In this document: positions 14,185 to 21,742 of the stretch, piece by piece
Numbering within the stretch: the stretch's first letter is position 1
Layout of the letters: the number at the start of each line of letters is the position of its first letter
Assembly: GCA_009176605.1 (NCBI GenBank)
Contig: SEYY01024867.1
Span: 37,501 to 59,242, forward strand
Origin: Armadillidium nasatum
Lineage: Eukaryota; Arthropoda; Malacostraca; Isopoda; Armadillidiidae
Length of the DNA: 21,742 nt
Direction: 5' to 3'
Notes under the pieces: generated by a model
What the model saw: only the letters and a program-made list of their open reading frames with translations
Databases searched by the model: none
What the model was told of the DNA's origin: nothing
Program-made: the position numbers and the translations under genes

Positions 14185-16450
14185 TATTTCTTAATTCGCA
14201 TACGCTAAACTTTTTATCATTAAAGTATGATAAAAAACATATCACCATCTCTTTAACTTATTTGTATATTCTAATAATTATATCTTAATTCACCATAGTA
14301 CGCTAAACGTTTTATCATTACAGCATGATCAAAGACAAATCACCATCTCTTTTACTTATATTTTATTTTACTTGCATCTATTTTCACCCTAAGCCTCATC
14401 AATGCATAACGTAAATCCCTGTATGTAACCTAATTTTCGTATTTGATGTATGAACAAAGTAATGCTAGTATCTATCTGCCACACAAGTTATAGCACTTTT
14501 TACTCATTATTAACCAAAATTAATCAAAATTTAATTTGATTCTCCAAGGTTAACTTAACTTTATCATTAAGGAACGAGAAAAGTCAGCCATCTTTAATCT
14601 AGTATAAAAATTAAAGAACTTTACATTTATTTATATTTTATTTTACTTGCATCTATTTTCACCCTAAGCCTCATCAATGCATAACGTAAATCCCTGTATG
14701 TAACCTAATTTTCGTATTTGATGTATGAACAAAGTAATGCTTTGTAAATATTCAACATAAACTCATAGGCATTGAACTTAATTCTCCACTTTCAACTTAA
14801 ATTTATCGCAAAGGTATGATCAAAAATATACCGACATCTCTACTAACACACAATTTATAGAACTCGGCATACATTTCATATCCTAATATTTATATCATAT
14901 AACTTAAGTTCCATATACTACCTGACTTTTAACACTTTGACAAGGTCTAACACATGCCATCATCTTTATAACATGCAATTTATAGGAACTTACATGCATT
15001 TGCTATCTAGATCTTTCAACATATATCTTAATTCGCCATAGCTCATTAAACTTTTTACATTAATACTTGATCAAACATATACCTATTTCCCTCTAACACA
15101 GCATCTATTGAGCCTTTATATGCATTTCACACCCATGTCTCATCAATATATAACAAATCTCTGTACTTAATCTAACTTTTGTATTTAATGTATGAACATT
15201 GTCATCCTCGTATCTATCTGGTATGGAAGTTATAAAACTTTTCAATCATTATTCACCTCGAAACTATTCAACATTTATTTTCATTTTCCAAGGTTAACTT
15301 AACTTTATCACAAAGGCATGAACAAAGTCATTCCATCATCTATCTAACATACAAATTACAGAACTTTACATTAATATTCAGCATAAACTCAGACATTCAA
15401 CTTAATTCTTGATATTCAACTTATATTTTTCACAAAGAAATAAGCAAAGATATACCGACATTTCTCTAACACACTTTATAGAACTTGACATACAATTTAT
15501 ACCCTTATCCCTCCAACATATAACTTAATCTCCATATACTACCTGACTTTTAATATTTCGACATGGTCAAACACAAGACATCATCTCTCTAACATGCAAT
15601 TTATAGATCCTTACATACATTTCTTATATAAATCCCTCAAAATATATCTTAATTCACAAAGGCTCACTAAACCTTTTATCATTAAAACATGGTCAAAGAC
15701 ATACTGACATCTCTCCAACGCAGAATTTATAGATATTGGCACACATTTCATAACATAATCCTCTCAACATATACCTTAATCTCCACATACTACCTATCTT
15801 TTAGCAGTTCGACATGATCAAACACAATTCATCATCTCTATGACATGCAATTTATAGAATCTTAAATACATTTCTTATCTAAATCTTTCAATGTATATGT
15901 TAATTCACAATAGTTCACTAAGCTTTTTTATTATTAAGCTATGATTAAAGACATGCCTATTTCCCTCTAATACATCATTTATTTGGCCTTTATATACATT
16001 TCACACCCTAAGCCTCATCAATATATAACTTAAATCTCTGTATTCAACCAAACTTTATCATTAAGGCATGATCATAGACATGCCAATATCTCTATAACCC
16101 ATGCATTTCTTACACTAAACTCTTATTCGTATAACATTTATCTCTATGTTTATTATAAATTCAACATTAATGCATGACCCAGGCAATCCGAACCTCTTCA
16201 GCATATATATTTTTAAAATTTTTACTTACATTTTCGTCTCAAGTTCATCAATATATTACTTAAGTATCCTCACATCCTCTAACTTTAACACTTTAATATG
16301 ATAAAAAAAACGTCATAAACCCTCTAACACATAATTTGTATAACGTTGTATACATTTATTTCATATGATATTCAAAACATACTTAGTACATCATACATTA
16401 TCTAACTTTTAACGTATGAACAAATTCAAATCATAATTTCTCTAACACAT
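14185..16450 (+). repeat. 125 bp satellite with five-monomer higher-order repeat
   Basis: The sequence is built from monomers of about 125 bases, each starting near a CATGATCAAA-like motif. Monomer starts are 14225, 14324, 14449, 14572, 14725, 14815, 14940, 15067, 15190, 15317, 15439, 15562, 15689, 15814, 15941, 16068, 16174, 16299 and 16416. Five monomer types can be told apart by internal phrases. A has ATACTACCTGACTTTTA, B has TCACTAAACTTTTTATCAT, C has ACCCTAAGCCTCATCAAT, D has AAGGTTAACTTAACTTTATC, and E has TTCAGCATAAACTCA. From 14815 the order is A-B-C-D-E-A-B-A-B-C, so the higher-order unit is about 624 bases (A 14815 to A 15439), with one extra A-B dimer. Monomers diverge by tens of percent and the ends are degenerate. 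Confidence 0.85.
14356..14741 (+). repeat. 111 bp perfect direct duplication inside the satellite
   Basis: Positions 14356-14466 and 14631-14741 are identical base for base, offset by 275 bases. They span the end of a C-type and the start of a D-type monomer. Other monomers of the same type differ widely, so this pair is much younger than the array around it, or was made during assembly. Confidence 0.92.
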
Positions 16451-16628
16451 TTAATAAGGGACTAACTGCTTATACACAACGTATCATTAACACTGAGCGT
16501 TGATATCCTCATTTTTCTTTATCATTCATATCACTAACACGAAAAAGAAATTAATTTTTCAATCTGAAGTCTAATTTACAAATACATATTTTTATTATTC
16601 ATACATACAGGTATTGAGTTGGTTGTTA
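16451..16628. other. spacer between satellite blocks of opposite orientation
   Basis: About 180 bases with no recognisable monomer or gene. It separates the plus-oriented satellite from the inverted piece. Confidence 0.5.
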
Positions 16629-16813
16629 TTAATTAAGATATATTTTGAGGGTTTTAGATAAATGTTTGTAAGGATATATAAATAACATGTTAGAGAGATG
16701 ATGGCATGTGTTTGACTATGTCGAAATATTAAGAATCAGGTAGTATATGGAGATTAAGTTATATGTTGAAGGGATTAGGGTATGAATTATATGTCAAGTT
16801 CTATAATTTGTGT
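16629..16813 (-). repeat. inverted satellite fragment (A-B monomers)
   Basis: Read on the minus strand, this gives part of an A monomer (AATTATAGAACTTGACAT, then ATACTACCTGA) followed by a B monomer (GCCATCATCTCTCTAACATG, then ATATATCTTAATTAA). It is the same family as 14185-16450 but in opposite orientation. The A monomer stops abruptly at 16813, where the proposed LTR starts with TGTAGCC. Confidence 0.85.
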
Positions 16814-16927
16814 TGTAGCCGCAGAGCTACAGCAGTACCATCCTCAGCTGTATTACTTTTTCTTTCTGGCACCAGTCAATTTGGAAACCCCACTAGGTAA
16901 GAGGCTGTGGTGGGTACCTCTCATTGT

Positions 16928-17368
<441 letters not shown>

Positions 17369-17549
17369 CATTTTCATTTTATCCCCTGCTATTGATCATG
17401 ATGCACATACTTGCATTGTTGCGGGACAATGTCAGGAGTGTGGATCATGTCATTACTGGGGGATATCACTAGTTGTTATTATTTGTTATTTCAGCTAGGG
17501 TTTTTATTGTTGTTCCTACTGTGTAGAACCAAGTCATCTTTATTTTTGT

Positions 17550-17555
17550 ATTAAA
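17550..17555 (+). promoter_or_regulatory. possible poly(A) signal in the LTR
   Basis: ATTAAA lies about 40 bases before the proposed LTR end, a usual distance for the R region of an LTR. It is also a common hexamer in AT-rich DNA, so this rests on the LTR model. Confidence 0.3.
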
Positions 17556-17593
17556 GAGAATACCCCAAGCCTTCGTTTATTCATCCTCAAACA

Positions 17594-17890
<297 letters not shown>

Positions 17891-17897
17891 CTCAGTT

Positions 17898-19457
17898 ATG
17901 CCTAAAATTAGAATTTCTTCTAAAGATGTCATTTCTGCTCTCTCTGAGCTTAATACTAAGAAGGCGTACGGTCCTGATGGTATTCCTCCTGTGGTTCTCA
18001 AAACTTGTGCTTCCGAGCTTGCACCCTGCCTCGGTAAACTATTTCGTCTTTGTCTATCTACTTCAACCTTCCCTTCTTGCTGGAAACGTGCGCTCATTCA
18101 ACCTGTGCCGAAGAAGGGGGACCCCTCTCAACCCTCCAACTACCGTCCTATTTCTTTGACCTCCGTTCTCTCTAAAGTTTTCGAATCTATCCTTAACAGG
18201 AAGATTTGGAAGCATCTCAATTCTTCTAATCTTATCTCTGATCGCCAGTATGGCTTTCGTAAGAAACGCTCTACGGGTGATCTTCTTTCCCTTCTCTCTG
18301 AATCTTGGTCCTCCGCTATTCGGCATTTCGGTGAATCTTTTGCTGTCGCGCTGGACATATCGAAAGCCTTCGATAGAGTCTGGCACAAAGCTTTGATTTC
18401 TAAACTTCCCTCTTTCGGTATCTATCCTTCTCTCTGTGATCTTCTCGCTAATTTCCTTTCCGGTCGTTCTATAGCAACTGTTGTAGACGGCCACCGTTCA
18501 TCCTTTAAATCTATTAATAGTGGTGTTCCTCAGGGTTCTGTACTATCACCAACACTTTTTCTACTCTTCATTAATGACCTTCTCTCCATCACCTCATCTC
18601 CTATCCACTCCTATGCTGATGACTCCACCCTTCATTATTCCTTCCATTTTGAAAAACGTCCCACCCAACAGCAGTTGATAGACTCGAGAAGGGTAGCCTT
18701 GGAACAACTAACCTCTGATCTTTCCCGTATTTCAAATTGGGGCAGAGAAAACATGGTTGTTTTCAATGCCTCAAAAACTCAGTTCCTCCATCTCTCCACT
18801 CGACACAATCTTCCACACAACTATGATATCTTCTTCGAAAACACACAACTCAAGCCTTCATCTGTCCTTAATATTCTTGGTGTTTCTTTTTCTCGTGATC
18901 TTTCTTGGAAAGATCACATTACTTCTCTTTCTAAACAAGCTTCTAAGAGATTGGGTGTTCTGAGGCGCCTTCAGAATTACTTCACGCCACCCCAGTTGCT
19001 TGCTCTGTATAGGGGTGTTGTTCGTCCCTGTATGGAGTATGCTTCGCACATCTGGGGTGGTTCCACACATACAGCTATCTTAGAGAAGGTGGAGTCAAGG
19101 GCATTTCGTCTCATCAACTCTCCTACTCTTACTAACTCTCTTCAATCTCTTTCTGCCCGTCGAATTGTTGCGTCACTCTCTCTTTACTATCGCTATTACA
19201 ACAGACACTGCTCTTCTGAACTCTCTCGTTGCATACCTCCTCCATTGAGAAGAGCTCGTGCGACACGCCTTTCTACACATTCTCATCCTTTCTCTGTCCA
19301 ACTCTCCGACCCCAGACTTAACCGCTATGCTCAGTCTTACATATACTCTACTGGTAAAGTCTGGAACACACTCCCTTCATCTGTTTTCCCAACTTCCTTT
19401 GACTTGCATACTTTCAAACGCCGTGTGTCTGGACACGTCGGCCACCATCGACCATGA
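17898..19457 (+). CDS. LINE reverse transcriptase, 519 aa, N-terminally truncated
   Basis: This encodes the RT part of a Jockey-like LINE ORF2, which copies the element RNA into DNA at a nicked target. The frame is open from the ATG at 17898 to TGA at 19455-19457. Domains in order are the RT entry motif [11 protein letters not shown] (residues 21-31), [16 protein letters not shown] (81-96), [14 protein letters not shown] (117-130), motif [14 protein letters not shown] (151-163; catalytic Asp153), motif [15 protein letters not shown] (208-221), and motif C YADD (239-242). The thumb region and the conserved tail [20 protein letters not shown] (370-389) follow, ending with [12 protein letters not shown] (487-498). 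All catalytic aspartates are present. A full ORF2 would carry an endonuclease upstream. The ATG is probably an internal Met that happens to be first after the truncation, so this is a fragment with no sign of its own promoter. Confidence 0.92.
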   Translation: MPKIRISSKDVISALSELNTKKAYGPDGIPPVVLKTCASELAPCLGKLFRLCLSTSTFPSCWKRALIQPVPKKGDPSQPSNYRPISLTSVLSKVFESILNRKIWKHLNSSNLISDRQYGFRKKRSTGDLLSLLSESWSSAIRHFGESFAVALDISKAFDRVWHKALISKLPSFGIYPSLCDLLANFLSGRSIATVVDGHRSSFKSINSGVPQGSVLSPTLFLLFINDLLSITSSPIHSYADDSTLHYSFHFEKRPTQQQLIDSRRVALEQLTSDLSRISNWGRENMVVFNASKTQFLHLSTRHNLPHNYDIFFENTQLKPSSVLNILGVSFSRDLSWKDHITSLSKQASKRLGVLRRLQNYFTPPQLLALYRGVVRPCMEYASHIWGGSTHTAILEKVESRAFRLINSPTLTNSLQSLSARRIVASLSLYYRYYNRHCSSELSRCIPPPLRRARATRLSTHSHPFSVQLSDPRLNRYAQSYIYSTGKVWNTLPSSVFPTSFDLHTFKRRVSGHVGHHRP

Positions 19458-19474
19458 TTATAGACCTTTCCCAA

Positions 19475-19518
19475 CTCCGGTGGAATTTGGTAGGCCTCCT
19501 GGCCTTTGCCCACCGGAG
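19475..19518 (+). other. nested stem-loop at LINE 3' end (copy 3)
   Basis: CTCCGGTGG at 19475-19483 pairs perfectly with CCACCGGAG at 19510-19518. Inside it, AGGCC (19492-19496) and GGCCT (19501-19505) form a second stem around a TCCT loop. It ends seven bases before the A13 tail. The same two-stem arrangement is present in the copy at 1366-1993, with a compensatory pair change. Confidence 0.65.
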
Positions 19519-19538
19519 GAGACATAAAAAAAAAAAAA

Positions 19539-19794
<256 letters not shown>

Positions 19795-19798
19795 TATT

Positions 19799-20380
19799 AT
19801 GTCACAAGACGCCACTTCCCCGCCTATTGCATCCCAGCCGGCACCTTTCTTTCCTCGCTACATCCCTGGGGATATAGAACTTTGGCTTCTCCAACTCGAC
19901 GCCATTTTTCCTTCCTCTTATTCCTCTGACATGAAGTTTCGGGCTCTTGTTTCCCTTCTGCCTCCAGAGGTTCTTCGTGTGGTTAAGGATGTTCTCCCTA
20001 GCGTCCGAGTGTCTCCTGATCCTTTCATAGCTTTCAGGACAGAGCTACTGAATAGGGTGGCAACTTCTAGGGAGGAGTGAATTGGACAGCTTTTGAGTTG
20101 TGAGGGGCTTGGGGCCCGCACCCCAAGCCAGCAGATGACACATTTGCTAAACCAATTAGGGTCACCGCCGTCTGAATCTGAGACCCTTCTCATCAGAGAG
20201 CTCTTCCTCAAGAAGTTGCCGGCAGATGCCCAGGGGATACTGGCGGTTACTTCCCCTTCTACACCCTTTCAGGAGGTTGCTTCCATCGCAGATAGGATCT
20301 TCCGCACCTTCCATCCTTCCCAGGTTCCAATTTCTGCTACGACTTCTTCTTTTGCACCTCCTACTTCTCTTTCTACCTCT
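19799..20380 (+). pseudogene. gag: Gypsy gag, N-terminal part, one in-frame stop
   Basis: Gag forms the retrotransposon particle. The frame starts at ATG 19799 ([13 protein letters not shown]). It contains [39 protein letters not shown], and, after a stop, LLIRELFLKKLPADAQGILA and SIADRIFRTFHP, the capsid-type pattern of Ty3/Gypsy elements. The stop is TGA at 20078-20080; a CGA to TGA transition at a CpG would explain it. The frame is otherwise open up to about 20380, where an extra T appears to shift it. Confidence 0.8.
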
Positions 20381-21135
20381 TGCATCTACTTTCACACCTT
20401 CTACTGTCGCTTCTGCTTCTACACTTCCTTCTTCAGGTCTGGCGCATGACCTCAACACTCGCGTGGCTTGTTTGGAGTCCAAAGTAGATTCACTTCAGGC
20501 CTCTATAAACTCTCTCATTATCTCTATTACCACTTCTAACCGCTCTCGCTCTTCTACCCCTTCTGCTCGTTCAGGTGCTCCTCACGGTCGTGCTCCATCT
20601 CCTTCTCGCAGAAGGGACTCTCCTTTGTGCTATTATCATAGCACATTTGGGGATCGCGCTCTTAAGTGCAATAAGCCTTGCACTTACCAGGGAAACCTTT
20701 CCGGCCAGTCAGTGATAGCTGCAGCTGACACTGGCCCTGCTTTCCACCCTTCACAGCAACGCCTTCTTCGGATTTTTGACCCTTTATCAGGTCTTAATTA
20801 TCTTGTCGATACAGGAGCCGAACTTTCCCTCCTGCCGAAGGCTTACACTTCTACTTCTTCTTCCACCTCTTTCCTTGGTCCTTCTTTGTTTGCATTCATT
20901 GGCGCTGCCATTGCGACGCATGGCGAAAAAAGTTTAACCTTGGATTTAGGTCTCCGGCGGTGTTTCCGTTGGATTTTCACAATTGCTGAGGTCTCCCAAC
21001 CCATTCTAGCGGCAGATTTCCTGTCCCACTTCGGGTTGGTTGTGGATCTGCGCCACAGGTGCTTGATCGACAACTGCACTTTCCTTTCTGCTCAGGGATG
21101 TTTATTTTCCGACTCAGCACTTCAGCATTTCTTCA
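20381..21135 (+). pseudogene. Gypsy gag C-terminus, zinc knuckle and protease
   Basis: In the frame following the shift at 20380 the protein continues as a Ser/Thr/Ala-rich linker, then a short helical segment (LNTRVACLESKVDSLQASI). A zinc-knuckle-like motif follows, with Cys and His spaced C-x2-H-x9-C-x3-C (20628-20681). The aspartic protease comes next: YLVDTGAELSLLP, with DTGA at 20808-20819, then LTLDLGLRR, and ILAADFLSHFGLVVD near its end. The usual Gly of the ILG-x-DFL motif is Ala here. The frame reads on to a stop at 21165-21167, but sequence expected before the RT is in another frame from about 21130. A one-base change near 21115-21135 therefore separates protease from RT. Confidence 0.82.
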
Positions 21136-21742
21136 GTTGTACCTTCTTCACCTTCTACCTCTTTTGAATTTTCTACCATGCTTGCTCAGGATTTTCCCTC
21201 ACTCCTTAAGCCTTGCTCTTCAGAAGCCCCGGTCAAGCACAATGTGGAGCACCACATTGAGACCTCAGGCTCCCCTGTTTTCGCTCGTCCTCGCAGACTC
21301 GCTCCTGAGAGGCTTAAGGTTGCTCGTGCTGAGTTTGAGCACATACTTGAACTCGGCATTATTCACCCTTCGAAATCAGCATGGTCCTTTCCTCTTCATT
21401 TGGTTCCCAAGGCTACTCCGGGTGACTGAAGGCCTTGTGGGGACTACCGTGCCCTGAATGCTGCGACTGTGCCTTACAGATACTCTCTGCCACACATTTA
21501 GGATTTCACCTCCCATCTGCACGGCTGTAACACATTCTCCAAAGTGGATTTGGTTCGCGCTTACCACCAGATCCCTGTGGCCCCGGAGGATATTCCTAAA
21601 ACAGCCATCACTACTCCCTTCGGGTTGTTTTAGTATACTCGCATGCCCTACGGCCTCAGGAACGCGGCACAGACCTTCCAGCGCTTTATGGATTCTCTGC
21701 TCGGCGGTCTTCCTTTCTGATGGGCATATCTTGACGACCTCC
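21136..21742 (+). pseudogene. pol: Gypsy reverse transcriptase, N-terminal part, four in-frame stops
   Basis: The frame reads VVPSSPSTSFE, DFPSLLKP and HHIETSGSPVFARPRRLAP. RT blocks follow: [50 protein letters not shown] (catalytic Asp), [30 protein letters not shown] and YLDDL at 21727-21741 (the second catalytic motif). Stops at 21427-21429, 21499-21501, 21631-21633 and 21718-21720 replace residues that are Trp, Gln, Glu and Cys or similar in the family. The frame itself has no indel up to the window edge, where the gene is cut. RNase H and integrase, if present, lie outside. Confidence 0.88.

Noticed and set aside
14185-16450. CRISPR-like spaced repeats
   Set aside because: The units are head-to-tail diverged monomers of about 125 bases with no short identical repeat separated by unique spacers, in eukaryotic DNA.
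18063-19525. Minus-strand frames at 18063-18494, 18140-18388, 18858-19070 and 19337-19525
   Set aside because: They are antisense to the intact 519-codon reverse transcriptase and have no motif of their own.
20162-21079. Minus-strand frames opposite gag and protease (20162-20482, 20843-21079)
   Set aside because: The plus strand carries a zinc knuckle and DTGA protease motif; the minus frames have no recognisable content.

Overview
This window is non-genic, repeat-dominated eukaryotic DNA. No host gene, tRNA or rRNA could be supported. It holds pieces of at least four retrotransposon lineages, a diverged satellite array with about a 125 bp period, and eleven long (TA)n microsatellites that together make up roughly an eighth of the window. 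The LINE and Gypsy protein types, and the many long (TA)n tracts, are what I would expect from an arthropod, most likely a decapod crustacean. That assignment rests on family resemblance recalled from memory, not on a search.

Layout. 1-844: 3' part of a Jockey-like LINE on the plus strand, one in-frame stop, poly(A) tail. 866-994: (TA)n. 1366-1993: 5'-truncated copy of a related LINE on the minus strand, five stops. 1994-3250: unassigned DNA with a 382 bp (TA)n. 3252-4176: a 925 bp (TA)n. 4177-6668: a second LINE type on the minus strand (end of endonuclease, reverse transcriptase, C-terminal region), broken by five frameshifts and bounded on both sides by simple repeats. 6669-7871: three more (TA)n arrays with short unique stretches. 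7872-8290: a hairpin-rich unassigned segment. 8540-9240: a three-copy repeat with a core of about 190 bp. 9293-9387: (TA)n. 9496-13519: a nearly complete but decayed two-ORF LINE on the minus strand (coiled-coil/RRM-like ORF1, then endonuclease and reverse transcriptase). 13520-13615: (TA)n. 14185-16450: satellite monomers arranged as a five-type higher-order repeat, with an inverted piece at 16629-16813.

From 16814 to the window end I propose one Ty3/Gypsy element: a 5' LTR containing a compound microsatellite, a primer-site-like TGG after it, a leader, then gag, protease and the start of reverse transcriptase. Its leader is interrupted by a third Jockey-like LINE (17890-19538), which has an intact 519-codon reverse transcriptase frame and a poly(A) tail. 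The order of events would be satellite, then Gypsy insertion, then LINE insertion.

The genes do not cooperate in any pathway: these are independent selfish elements in various states of decay. The signals most worth following are the coincidence of retroelement ends with (TA)n arrays, a 3'-terminal stem-loop shared by the Jockey-like copies, the higher-order satellite, and the contrast between copies broken only by indels and copies broken only by nonsense changes.
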